From positions 372,001 to 436,000 of the forward strand of contig JAQGEQ010000046.1 in the NCBI GenBank assembly GCA_034620365.1: a DNA stretch of 64,000 nt, given 5' to 3'. A model generated the notes under the pieces. The model searched no databases. It saw only the letters and a list, made by a program, of their open reading frames with translations, and was not told the origin of the DNA. This document shows, one piece after another, positions 1-13,800 of this stretch (positions are counted from its first letter, which is position 1; every line of letters starts with the position of its first letter). This stretch comes from Pegea sp. RAD2-039 (Eukaryota > Chordata > Thaliacea > Salpida > Salpidae). A program made the position numbers and the translations under genes.

Positions 1-647
1 TATTTGTTTATAGAATAACTTCTAAACGAGTTTCGATTATTAGAATTAACGGGCCCTCTTCTTAACCAACTATCAATACTATCTTGTTCACCGCCAATCC
101 CACTGTAGTACTCATCATCATATCCTGTAAAAAGAGGCTGAATATAGTTTATGTTCTTGATGCAACAACTTCATCATGAGATATTTTGCCAATTTATTCG
201 AAATATTTTCTCAATAAATGGCAATTTCACAGGGGTGTTGAAACCTAATTTTAGTTTTTGGTCACATTGGTTTGCAACGAAATATTTGAAAGTTATTCTT
301 CGAGTTAAATAGGCGCTATCTTCGGCCAATAAAGCAAATAGCCATTAAAGTTAAAAGCAAATAAATTAAAATTATGTATCTTTAAAACCATAAAGACTTT
401 ATTAAGATTCTAATGATATAAAATTTTAATTTGATAACAAAATTGTATTTGTTAATAAAGCGGAAAGTTTATATTTGCAGTTTTTTCCTCTTATAGCATT
501 ATTTGAGATATTACTTTTGGTTATCAAACAATTAGTTTTATAATGTAAATACTAATAATTAAAGAAAAACTTACCTTCGACAAGTTCTATCAAAAAAAGG
601 TTCACCACAAAAAGCAACGAAATAAAATTAAAATAAAATAGTTTCAT
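1..647 (-). CDS. Secreted-protein precursor, N-terminal part (runs off left edge)
   Basis: Two exons join in phase. Exon 1 (647-575) starts at ATG 647 and encodes 24 residues, MKLFYFNFISLLFVVNLFLI followed by ELVE, a typical signal peptide, then stops at a consensus donor (G|GTAAGT). Exon 2 (124-1) follows acceptor TTTTTACAG and is open to the window edge. It reads YDDEYY, a Gly/Asp/Glu stretch, then W-L-R-R-G-P and an Asn/Ser/Arg-rich segment. The intron is 450 bp. The mature part is acidic and Tyr-rich first, then basic with a paired Arg that could be a processing site. I do not recognise a family; neuropeptide-like precursor, small secreted matrix protein or the start of a larger secreted protein are all possible. 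The exon pairing is what I see; secretion is inferred from the leader. Confidence 0.62.
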
Positions 648-1834
648 TTTTAATTTAATAATAGTAAAAAGTTTGTAACTGTAAAAAATATTACACAAAA
701 CTGTTAAACTTTAAATATCTAAAAAAATATTATAAAAAAACTATCTAAATTTATTTACGTAGAATTAGAGTAGTTTAAAGAAATTAAAGAGATAAGAATA
801 CTTTAGTAACTACAACCTACTTCAATAATTTCTGCTTATATGTGATAGATCGCTCTAAACTTCATACAAAAAACTTTAAGAAAATTTCTATTTATAAGAA
901 AAAGTAAATCATTTCTTTCTACAATTTTTCAGATAGTTCCAAGTCTAAAAGTTATTTTTGATAATAAATCCTGCTCCGAAAGATCTTATTTCTAGTCAGC
1001 CTGTGATAATAGCATGATAAAATTGGAAAATAGATGAAATTTCAGCTTGTAATCGCATTTTAAAGTTTTAAAAAAATATCTTTCTCCTATTAGTTAGATT
1101 ATACTTTTCTGCCATTATGTTACATCAAAACTGTAACAGCTTCAGGCTAAAATATAATTTAAAGTTTCAAAAACCTAACATATGATTTATTTCTTAGTTA
1201 GCAATGTACTTTAACAGAATTTTCAAATTAAAATCAAATCTTAAACTGCAATATGACTCTTAATTATTCGCCAAAATAATTTGTTCTTCTTTGAATGCAA
1301 TCTAGTCCTCAAGATAGATTAGAGCTACAAAAAGGCGACGTTTTCGTATGGTAGATAACCAAGTTAAAGAATTTAAAGACTTAAATTGCAAATAATAAAA
1401 TAGGATTAATTATAACAAAATTATTCTGACAATATTAACTAATCATATTGTCACAATCAACTCACAAGAAATCACGAACTTCATTAGTTTATATAGAATT
1501 CTTAGGTTCTTTTCGGCAAAGAACATTATAATTTATATTTGAAATGAAAAGAAAATAACCCTTTTATATGTTTTGGTACCTCTTGTTTTTCAAACAACAA
1601 TTAATTTTTTTCTTGTTTTTTTGCTGTTAATCACTTGTTTTTATTGTATTTTCTTAACGTAGTCTCAACTAACCACAAATAAATTGACGGAGAAAATACC
1701 TTTAAATACAAAATCAATCAAAACTTGATGTTACTAGAATTTTGATACAACCAAAACTTCCACCAAAAACAAACCGAAGTCAGTTGACGTCAATTTAGCC
1801 AAACAAATATTTCTTTAAAATAATGTAATGAGCT
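648..1834. other. Intergenic, AT-rich
   Basis: No open frame, RNA gene or repeat stands out. This stretch must hold the promoter of the leftward secreted-protein gene. One TGACGTCA palindrome lies at 1785-1792. Confidence 0.5.
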
Positions 1835-1875
1835 ATGATAAATCAATGGTATATTAAAAGCAAATATCAATTGAA

Positions 1876-2059
1876 ATATTTAAAACTTTTGTTTCAGTAT
1901 CCAAGAGACGATTTTAAAAAGGCAAAAAATTATTCAGATTTCCTTTCAAATCAGCCTAAACAAAAGTTATCTGAAATAAAGCAAAGAATTAATTTGAAAA
2001 TTATAAATGCTTACCAAAGTAAAATAACATTATGTGAAAAAATCAAATTGTATTTTTAA
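1876..2059 (+). other. Orphan exon-like open segment
   Basis: A good 3' splice site (TTTTGTTTCAG, ending about 1896) is followed by an open frame reading YPRDDFKKAKNYSDF, then a Lys/Gln-rich helix-like segment, to a TAA at 2057-2059, with AATAAA-like sequence just after. It looks like a last coding exon on the plus strand, but I found no upstream exon with a donor in matching phase. Base composition is only slightly less AT-rich than the surroundings, so chance is a serious alternative. Confidence 0.2.
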
Positions 2060-4809
2060 ATAAATCCATATTAAAGTAAGTAATCATTTGAAATATTTTA
2101 ATTATTGCATTTTACTAAAAAATGTATTTCAACCAAAATGCGATATCAAGATTGTTATCGTCCTTTTAGTCAATAACATTACGTAAAGAATTTTTAATTT
2201 ACCTCAAACCAGCAATAGTATTTGTAATACGTAGTACCATTTTTTTATTGTAAATTACAACTAGTACGTAACAAAGTCTGGTAAAGCATTGCGCATTTTT
2301 ATCGTATAATTCTATGTCGTTACCCTAGGCTAAATGTTCTAACAACTTGGTTTGTTTTCACACAAAAATTTTTATTTTCAAAATTAAATCATTTTCCAAA
2401 ATATTTGTGAAGCTTGAATAGATTAAATAAATAAAAAAGTTTTGTTAAAAGAATTAATGAGTTTTTTGACAGTTAAATTAATCTATGTTTTAATTTCAAG
2501 ATATTTCTAAAACTTTTCGAAAAAATATTTTTTAAATTTGTTTAATCAAATCTACAAGTTTATGACTTTTGTTTATTTACTTCAACTTTTGATAAACTTG
2601 AAAAGCAAATTCGAAATTTTAGTTAAATTTTAGATTACAGAAAATACTTAAGTATCAAATTTGTATGCACTCTTTTTTGTGTTACCAAAAATTTGTCTTG
2701 AATTTGGTTCTTTATATTTATGAAATTCGTTTAAATAAAAATTATTCTTTTAGTTATGTTTTTATATAATAGTATCAATTCGTAATGTCCAGTCATTTTT
2801 ACAAACTTTATTTAAGATTTCAAAATCAATTGTATAATAAAATGATCAACAACCAAAATTTACATTTTAAAAAGTCTGTTAAGGAAAAAAAATTTAAATA
2901 ATTTTTATTCAATTGTTGCAAATTTTTTATACTTAAATATTGTTACTATTAGTAATTTATGTTATCATCATTATTATAATTTATGTCACCTTTAAAAATC
3001 AATTCAAGGGCTTTTAATTACAATACTTGATAGTTTTATCCAGAATTATTAAATTAACGAAAGATAAAAATTGCTTTAGTCATAAGAGAAGTTTTCCATT
3101 TAGAAATGAGAGAAACTTCAAATAATTTAGTAATAATGACATTTAGAAGAACCTAGAAATAAACTTGAAAAGAACCCTTCATTACAAAACCTACCAAATA
3201 TCTGATACAATAGCGCCAACTACATAAATGATAAAATCCCTTTTAGAAGAACTCATCGGTAAAATTATATTAGGTACTGTTATGTATTACACCATCGGAA
3301 AAACCAAAGATAAGGTAAAGTCGAATGACTAAAAATACAAAATCTAAAGAAAGTTTCTAGTTGTAGGACAAAGACTGAAATAGGCTTTAAAACTTGTCAA
3401 CGAGAACAATAGTGCAGCTTAGACACTTACAACTTAAGGGGTACTACTTTGTCAATTTATTAACATTAGACATATAGGAAAACATAATTTGTGTCTTGCA
3501 AGCTAACTTTGAGTTATCAGTTAGTTCAAAAAGCTCACAGAAATTAATCAACATGTATTTATTACCTTGACTTTTAAAAAATATTCGGCTACCAGCAGCA
3601 AGACAAAAACTCAACTATCAAATCTTACGCGTGTTTGTTAGGATGCTTTCCTACTTATATCAACGTATTTCAAAGTATCTATTGTGATTTTTCGATCTAT
3701 TAGTAGCACGTCTGCTCATTATTCATTAAAAATAAGAAGACTTACTTGTTTATTAGAAAAGTTAAATTTATTTTGTTTAATATCCGATGAAAAACGTTTT
3801 TTAGTAAATTCAGAGAGATTAATCCTTTCAGTTTATCGAATTTATTATCAGTACAAATAAGTTTGTTTTGTAGTCAGCAAATGTAAGTATTTCACAAATT
3901 GTTTAAGTTAGCAGGCATCAAAATACGATTTAGTGACTTCTTTACCATAGTTTTTAAATTATCATGACTTCATTAAATAACAAATAATCCACAAACTTAA
4001 TTATCAATGTTTTACTCATTACTTAATTATTACTCGTTATATGATATGAGTAAAAATATAAATTCCTGATTTGAAAACTCTTGTGTATCTGAGGAATCCC
4101 AGCAATTACAGATTGTAGAAATAACTCTTTTCAGTCCAATTTCTTTTTAATTTTTCAATAAAGCTAAAAGCAACATTTAAATCTTATTATTTTTCTTCTA
4201 AGATTTCAAAGTTTTTATAAATATATTCCATTTGTTACAAAAGTTACAAATCACAACAACTTTATACATGACAATAAAGCGGCAAAAAAGATGAATTAGA
4301 AATAAAACCAGACAACAAGGAAATAACTATTAAAACCTGAATAAATGAAAAGAAAAAGATGAAAGAAAAAGCAAGTCATTTAATCTTGCTTCTTTTTGAA
4401 AGAACTTAGACCAGGAATAGGCAGTTTAGATAACAAAAGATGATCTTTTATTATCATATTCGTCTTTTTTATATAAATGATGAAATATCTATGGTAATTA
4501 GCAAACCAATCAAAGTATTTTGCTTGAACTTGTTAAGGAACACCAGGTAAAAAACAAAACAGTGTAAAAGATGAAAGGATGAACAATTAGGATTGAAACA
4601 TCTTGATGAAAATCAAACACAAGCTTGTTGAAAGATAATCAAAAAGAATAAAAACCTGAAAGAAAAATAAAAGTGTGCGAGATGAGAAAATAAATAAAGA
4701 TCAACACCAGCTCCCAACATCCTCTTAGCATCCTGTTTGACTCCGAGATCAACATCCTACTGAAAGATGGAATCAAGTTGTCAGCAACTAGTGGTCCATA
4801 TATGACTAG
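2060..4809. other. Intergenic, AT-rich; right part likely JIP3/4 3' UTR
   Basis: No supported gene. From about 4260 rightward the sequence becomes richer in GATGAAAG/AAGATG-type words, as in the neighbouring exons. It lies just downstream of the JIP3/4 stop on the minus strand, so it probably holds that gene's 3' untranslated region. Confidence 0.4.
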
Positions 4810-7800
4810 TTAGGACTGGGTCAATTGCCACACAATCATGTGACTTGGATGTGAATATGAAGAGAGATGAGAAGACATGCCATGCTGAGATCTTTGTGTC
4901 TTCCGATCATCTGGTGGACTAATAGCTGCCAGATCACCCCTTCTAAAATCGACATATCCATCTCCTCCACTCAACACAAGAACAGAGTCTTTAGGAGGAG
5001 ATTGCAGCGATGAGCAGGATGTAGAAGAAGAGATGTTAGTTGGAGAGTTCTTCTCTGTTGAATGAGTCACACAACCTGAGAAGAGAGATACAGATTACGT
5101 GTGATGACGTCATTGAGAGAACCTTAACCTGGAATAGTCACAAAGAACTTGACTGCCTCCCGGTAACCATGGAAACTGAGTTGAGCGTTGGCCATGGAGC
5201 AGTATGGGATGAAAGTCCCGGAGGTGATTTGATCTTTCTGCGGATTAGTATCAGTATAGACTCTCATCGCTGCTCCTGGATGTCCTGATGATGCAGCAGA
5301 TGCGAGTCCAAAAGTTGAAGAAGAGAGAAAAGTTGCTCCTCCGGAAGATTTGTATCCTGAAGAAAAAGAAGAGTTGAGACATTAATCAGATGAGGATCTT
5401 CAGTTGAATCATGCGCATCACCTCTTCGTAATGTTTGCTTTTTTAAAGATAGTCTGAAAACTTTCTGAATCTTTCTAAGTATCTTTTTTTCTTTTGTTTT
5501 CTCTCTTATCTTTTCATTTCTTGAATTTTGTTTCAAAGATTCAAAGACGTTCCTAATCACGTGACTTTGTTGCCAGCATCCCGTGACGTCATCACTTCTG
5601 CTGACGTCATCATCGTACTTTTTCCAAACCCTATCTAGACTGTACATACTAATAGACCTACGACTCGTCTTTAAACCCATTTCATCATCACCAACTTGTG
5701 TCAAACCTCTGCTGAAGTTAATTTGGGGGCTAATAACTACTTGCTTCAACTCAAATCTCAAATTTGTTTTCTTTTCTGTTTAAAATTAACTTTTTTTTAA
5801 AACTAATTTGTCCCCGCCAATTCTAGTGAAGGTTTCTAGTATTTGAAACTTAAATAAAAATTGCAGTTTTAATTTTACTTTTAAACAAATTAAATTTCAA
5901 CTTCATTTAACAGAATATTGAAATAAAAATGTTAATCAACAAGATTACCGACCCTCTGATAATGGAACCGACATTACCACCCCGTTACCAGTTCCAATCC
6001 AAAGTCGATAACTACTGACAGCAAGCGAAGTGATTCTAAAACGAAAAGTAAGAAGTAAACCAAACAGCAATCAATAAAATGATGTTTTTGAAGTTTTCAT
6101 AACTAATCTTCTACTAACAAATATTGTAAATATTTGAAATGAATAATTTATGATATTTTTGAAGATATTTGAATATGTTAGTTGAAGATAGAAGCTTTTG
6201 AATTATTGATGAATGTGTTTGTGATACAATTGAACTAATTTAATAGTTGGTTACTTCAATTTGTTGCAGGTATCATCATCAATATAATGACAGTTAGTTG
6301 GAATTTTGACAAATTATTTGAAATATCGGTTAATCGATAAGAAACCAACTTGATATAAACTCACCTGACAAAGGAGAAACCTAGCTTGCCGGATCCTAGC
6401 ACCTTGCTGACGTAAGGTTCCACATCAACATCTTGTAGATGTTGGTAGGTTCTAGCATGATACAAACGAATAGTAGAATCAAGTCGAATAGAAACCCATA
6501 CACCATCTCCAGCCCATACCATCTGCCGCACCTGTGACTCGCGACGTGGATGGGCATCAAATGATGTCTGATGAAGATTTGGAGTTGAGGATCAAATAAC
6601 TGATTGTTGTTGTGAGTTACTTGAACTTTGATTGAAACTGGATCAACAACATGGACTCTATTTCGATAACCACACCAGATCTTCTCATATACAACTGCCA
6701 TGCATCTTACTGAATGATGAGGTTTACCAAGATCAAGTAAGTAGTAGCAAGAAAGATCCCAACATCTTTCTGATTGAAATCAAAAATGATTGAAATTCAA
6801 CTGAAGCTAATTTGTAGACTTTTTTTCAAACAACAACTTTATAGTTTGAAGCAAGTTGCAAGAACTACTGAGAGTATTTATATCAAAATCAATAAATTTA
6901 TGATGTCACTAGCTATCTAAGATGAACAAATTTTTATTTAAACTAAAATCAAAATAAGATTTTATCAAGCAACTTGGCATCAATTGCTAATTAAAAACTA
7001 AGTATTTGACACAAATTGAAAAAATGTTTCATAAATTGAAGTATATTGATGAATTGATTATCAAAAGCTTACATGATTAGGTTGTTTTCATAAATTGTTG
7101 TGACTAAGTCTCAAAAAAACAGTTCTAAATCAGAAAATATAATTATTCTGCTTAATTACTTAAAATATTTGCTTTTTACGAATTTCAAAGTAATAAATTA
7201 AAGAGATTAATCAAAGGTCATAGATTTGTCATTTACATTGAACTTTAAATGTTTATTACAAAACACAGCAGTAAATTGCATGCCCAATTCGTTCTGTTAC
7301 TCTGAAATAAGTCACCAGTACTCTTTGAAACATTTGTTTTGTTGGCATAATGTAGATAAAATTCAGTTGATAAATTGTAAAGCTCATTTACAAATGTCAT
7401 TATGAAAAAAAAGATTCATTTTTGTAAATTTCCAAGTTATATTCGAAATTCAACTTTTTATAATTCTTGTAGTTTGTTCAATTTTAGTAAAATTCAGGAA
7501 AATAAAATCATTTAATTGAAATTTGAGAATAAAATCAATAAGATTAATTGAAAGTGATTGAAATTGTTGACTGACTTTTAGATTTATTCACAATTCCTAA
7601 ATTTATAAATATCAAAAAAGAAGCTTAAAATGTTAAAACCACAAAAAATATTTTTAAAAGATTAATTGAAGTCTTACCCGCTCCTCTACAAAAGATGGCG
7701 ACAGTCCCATCTGCTAAAGCAACTAGAACTCTTCCTCTATTGTGAACAATCCCAAGTACAGTGTCTCTGAGTCGGATTTTGTGGAGACACTTACTCCAAT

Positions 7801-10800
7801 TAGTAACAGCAGAATGAAGGTAAACACTAAAAAGAAAAAGTCAAAAATTTAGAATTGAATTCTTCAAATATTCAACAATCAATAAATCTACTTACTGTCC
7901 ACTCTGGGCACCTAACCACATAGTGGCCTGACAGTCAAGTTTCCGTGACTCATTTGCTTGTGAGTTCTTCTTCCATTTTGCTGCTTCATCTTCACAATCT
8001 TTCAATTCTGTTTCTGGAGGAGTAGTTACTTTCTCAACCTTTCCAACCTGTTCATTACATTGATTATACTTTCCAAATGTTACTTCAATTTTTTATATCA
8101 GTATAAATGATTTAAGAAAATGTGAAAGTTTCTATTTACATCATAATTTAATCATCTGAGAACGAATATTTTTCTTATGTTTACTATCATACAATTTCAA
8201 ATTTGAATAACAATTAAACAAACATACTGTAGTCGCCATGTCACCAGAGGGACTAGTAACTCCTGAAAATTACGAAACAAATTGAAAGTTTTATGAAAAT
8301 ATTAACTTTACTAGAAAAAGTTTCATGTCAAAAATTGTCTATGGAGAAATAAGAAGTTAAAAAGTTTAAACTATCAAATGAAACCCGTGATAAGCTGATT
8401 TCAAGGTTTCTGATTCAATTTCATCAAATTTATCATTAAAAACAAATCAAAAATACAAATAAAATAGTTTAAATTAAATATTTTGCTTTCTAGAAAAGAA
8501 AGAAGATTTATTTGAGCAAATACCTGCTTCACTGTGATAAACTAAATCATTTTCATATGTTGTGTTGCCGTCTGATGAATCTTCATCTTGTACAGCTGAG
8601 AGACATTTAGTTTGATACAAATGATCCAAATGACATATTTGTCAAAATTCATTAATTATTTACAACTAAAATAATTTCTTAAATCTTTTTACTTCAATTT
8701 TATACTTTTTTATTTTTTTAATGTTAACAACCTGGTACACTGCAAATACATAAGATGTGAGTGTCTGCAGATCCAACATCAAATGTTTCTAAATCATTTC
8801 CAGGACGACAAGCATCTTTGACAAGAATTTTGCTTCCACCAAACGTACCGTTTTTACATCTTGTATCACTTGCAACTAACCACACATATGAATTTGCTTT
8901 AACTTTTAATTCTTTTTGTTTCAAAGAAAGCTCCTGTTAAACAACAAGCTAATCAGAAACATAATAATTATACAGATTGAAGTGACTTCACCTGATCCAG
9001 TTTGTCTACATCCGACAAGTCATCTTTATTTGAATCACTTAGATCTTTTAAAAACTGATGAGTGGTTGATGATTTGGTTGTTTCTAGTGAATCTACTAAA
9101 CCATCAAAGCTGTTGACGGAGCTAGCACACCACAACTAAAAACATTTCAAACTTAGTTGATACTTCAAAATCTCAATTCATAAAATTTATAAAAATAGGA
9201 TATTTATGAGCAGTTTAAGCTCACCTTCATACAAGGTTCAGTGTCAAACACAGGTCCACAGTAAACTGGGACAGGGACAGTTGTTCTTCTGGTGTTTTCA
9301 ATTTCTTTTGGTGGTGATGTGGGTGTATTTGGTAAACTCCAACCACATGCTTGAAGCCTACCACTATCCAACAATTTCACCATGGTGTGTTTGTCTTTTT
9401 TATTTTTTGTTTCTTTGCATGCATCATTGCTGAAAATATATAAGATACTAAATATAATTTCAGTGAAAATTGTTCGTGTTAAAGTTTTATGTTGACATCA
9501 GTCAACAGTAGTCTTGTTATCACCTTAAATTTTCCTTTTTGCATTATACTGGGTAAAATAAGTAAAAACTAATTAGTACACATGCATGAGAAGAATTAAC
9601 AAACATCAAGCAGGTGCTGATGTGGGTTTCTACGGCATGCAAACCATAAGAAGCATGCATCCAATTGAAAGATCAAACTAACTAAAAATCGTCTACATGC
9701 GCGGTTTGTGTTAAAGACTCATTTGTTGATTTGTTATTTTAAAAACCTGATTCGAAAAGTGGACGCCTCAATATTGGAGAGGAAAGTTGAAAAGTTCATC
9801 TTACTGCGTCTTCTGGAAGTATCAAAAGAACAAAAGTTGCTTCTCAAGACTTATCACAACTATAAATAAGCACTCAGTTGCAATTGAAGAACCATTTTAA
9901 TCGTATATTTAAAGTTGTGTGAGGTAAAACACATGAAGTGAAAGTCCAGCTAGTAGTAGAAGCGATGGATTGCACTTTGAGTGAGAAAGAGAAGATAATA
10001 TTTCACACACAAAACTATCACAGCCGAATCGATCAGAACGTATTATTTTGTAAAACTTGATGAAAAGTAGATACCCAAAGATGTAAAAAAAAGTTGAATA
10101 AGAATTTTGTTTTCATCAAGTTATTGAGCGCTGTATAAGATTTGCTTACATAAGTAGATAAAAGAGAAAGCTAGTTATGAAAAAGCAAAAAAGTTTAAAA
10201 CTAATTAAAATGGTTAGAAGTAGATCTATATAATCGACATCTGCTATTTACAAAAATCTTTCAATTTCACAAGCTATCTATTAAAAAGTTGTTAAAATTA
10301 ACCAGCGAATCACGCGAAATACTAAAACACCATCTACATCACAAGCTTCTCTACATTACAATCATTGAACACAATCACTAGAATCTATTTACATCGACTA
10401 ATTTCATGCAATATTTCTACTACATCTTGCTTTGTCAAGAAGACACAATTTCGGATTTTTCAACTACAAAATAATCTTCGTTCATTTCACAAAATAACTC
10501 ACTCATCGCCAGTACGAAGACTATCAATTGTTGGTGATCTTCCATAAAAATGAGTGGTGCTCTTCGATCTAGGGATGATTTTTGAAGAACCAGCATTATA
10601 TTGCATACTCAAAGAGCTTTGATCATTAGGAGTAAATCTTCTAGTGGAGTTAGAAGATGTAACTTGGGAGTTGAATGAAGAAGATCTTTCATTGGCTGAG
10701 TGAAGAGGTGTAGTGTTGTCACTATTGTTGGATTGAAAAAGACGATGAAAGCTGCGAGCAAAATATTCAGTTGATAAAACACGAAGTTACTTGCTAATAT

Positions 10801-13800
10801 CCAGAAATTAAATATTTAAAAAGTAGACTTCATTTTTACCAGGAAAATTTCTAGATTGTAAATTCAAAATTATTTACTTTAAAACATTTAATGATTTATA
10901 AAATAAAAAAGAGGAACTAAAAAATGAAAGAAGCATATAACAAGTCTGTCATACAAATGAAATATTGATGACTTCTGCTTCGCTTTAGGCTGGTCGCTAT
11001 TTTCATTCAGGCTTCTGGCTGCTCGTAGAGTTTCAGTCCAACGAACAGCTTCCTGTAACTCCATAAGACGTTCTTTGTACTGATTTCTCTCCATTAAAAC
11101 CCTCGCCATTTCAACTCTTGTAAAACGCTTCCTCTGAGCCATTGGGAGAACTTCCTGAATATTAGAAAGTTTGAAATCGTCTTCAGAGTAGATTTTTACT
11201 TCACGGATGTAATAAACGATCGATTTGTTAATCAAACATCTGATGTTTACCTCCTCTTCTGTATTTCTTGTCGATTTATTAGCAGTAGATTGAGCTGAAG
11301 ACTCAATATTCCGAACGGAAAACTCTTTCATTTGTTCTTGCATCTTTAGAATCTCTTTTTCAGTCTCAGAGAGACGTTCTTCTAATTCTATTTTGGATTT
11401 TTCTGAATTAGAAAGTTCATCTCTGCAAAGCGAAATCATTTCGAAGTTTGTCAACTAATTTCAACGAATGTCTACTAACTTAAGTAGAGTGTTGTAAGTA
11501 GTAAGCTGATCAACTTTCTGTATCAAATCATCTTTGACAACATTTAACGCATTTTTGGTGGCAAGTAACTTGGTGTTTTCATGTAGCAGGTTTTCAACCT
11601 CTTTACTCATACCTTTAATCAAAAATTAGTTTATAACTTCACATTAAAAAAGTAGCTAGTAGCTTGATGTAGAACAAACCAGCTATATCTGCTCCTTTAT
11701 CAACATCACCAAGATCTTGAAATGATAATTCAGCAAATAAGGAGCTTTCATTATTGACAGCAAAGTCACCACTTGCCGTCACCTCCACTACGCTACAATG
11801 TTCAAAAACTCTTCATTGTAAATTTGAAGCAAAACAAATTATTGATTTTTTTTGCAATCAACTTTTAATACAACGATTTAAGTTTAAAACTTGATCAGAT
11901 GTTGATTGATTTTTCTGTGAGTTAACTTTTTATACTAATTTTGCAAAGTAATTACAATTTGTATAAAAACTGCTAATTAGTATTTGTTTCATTTCATAAC
12001 AACCTTTGCTTGATGACTGCGGGTTTTTCATCGACATTATCAACTTGTACTTGTGAAAAACTTTCTTTTCTTAGTTTTTCTGTTTCTTCTTTCATATCTA
12101 CTACATTTGTCAGACTTGATTGCATCTCACTTAAAGTTTCTAACGATGCAATTTCTAAATTAAAAATTATGTTAAAAGCTGAGACAGATTCACAGATGAA
12201 TTTCAACCTGAAATTTGATGAGGAACATCTACACTAGGTGAAGGAACATTTACTTCAGTAAAACTCATTTTCGCTTTTGCAGGCAGTTCCTCCTATAGAT
12301 AAGATACTGATAAAGTGTTCAACTTAAATGTGGAGTCACCTTTAAAGAGCTACAATTTGGATCGGTAGGAGTTGATTCTAGTTCAGAAACTCCTTCTAAA
12401 ATCAATGAATTTTCTAGTGGTGAGTTGTAATGAATAGATGGATCTTCAGTAGAAGGGTATGTGGTCACAGAAGGAGGAGGTGAAGACTCCGTTCTCATCA
12501 AAACCTCTTTTCTAAAGGAACAAAGATATGGTCTTATAGCTAGTGTTTAAAACTGTTTTGGAAATTAACTGATGTAAATAAACAGCATAACATATAAAAA
12601 GTGAAATTAAAAAGAAAAAAATGTTGGAAAATAATTAAATAAATCGTAAATAAGTAAGAATAAGAAAACAAAAAATAAAGAAGAATTGTTTAGATGAAGA
12701 AAATTACAAAAACGATGATAAAAATGGAAGCATGCAGTTGACAAAAACATCATATACCTGATCCAACAAGAGAAAGAACTTGTGATAAAAAGAAAATAGA
12801 TAAAAATTATAACAACAATCGTATATTCTTCTTAAAAAAAATTAGCATCTAAATCAAATTAATTTGATATGTTAAAAATAACTGCTTTCTACAAATTGCA
12901 ATTAGTAAATCACCAATAGTTTCAATATCAATTACTAGCAAGTAAGTTTTTCTATAATTTGTAGCTCAATCATCTATTTACTTTAACTTAGATGGTGTTG
13001 GCGAGCCGGGGCTTTCTGAAAATACAGTGGAGGTCTTTTGAAATTTTGTCTTTTCAATGTGTTCCATATATGACTGAATCATCTGAAATAAAAACAAATA
13101 AAATATAATCAGAAGTTTTATTCACAGAAATTTATCTTCTTTCAGTTTTAAATATAATCTTAAAACACTAAAATCAAATTGAAAATGAAAAGTATAAAAA
13201 TCAATGAGAAAACAGATAAAGATAAGACTAGATGGAACCTCGTTATGACGTTCACGTAGTACTGTCAGTTCATCTTTGGCTTCACTTTCACGCTCGTGTA
13301 ATCTCTCAACTAAAAGATGATAGGTGAATCAATTGAGAAATTAGAACTTTAAACATTGCTTCAAATTAATCAGAACTTACTTTGATCAACATAATTCTTA
13401 CATCTCATTTCTAACTGTTTGTTGTTCCCTTCAAGCTTATCAACCTTCGATTTAAACTCTCGTGTAACACCTTCAGTGTGATCTTCGTTTTCCATCAGAT
13501 GTTTTTCAGCATGCTTCCTTAGTTGACGTTCTTGTTCAAATCTGCTAGCTAACTGGTCATTGTCTTCCCTCAACATTTCCAACTCAACCACATTTTCTAT
13601 TTGAAAGTTTTTATCAATTTAAAAGATATTTGACTAATTTGTTGTATTGGGAAATTGAAGAATAAGTGATTAATTGAAGATGTTTTTTCTGTCAAGCATA
13701 TTACAAGTACTTACAAGTTGAAGTGCACTTTACAATTTGAAACTATTTACGAAAAAAACTAAACAACGATTTTTATTGTAAATAGTAAGTCATAAGTAAA

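Noticed and set aside
10365-10547. Plus-strand ORF
   Set aside because: Antisense to JIP3/4 exon 10751-10503 and its intron.
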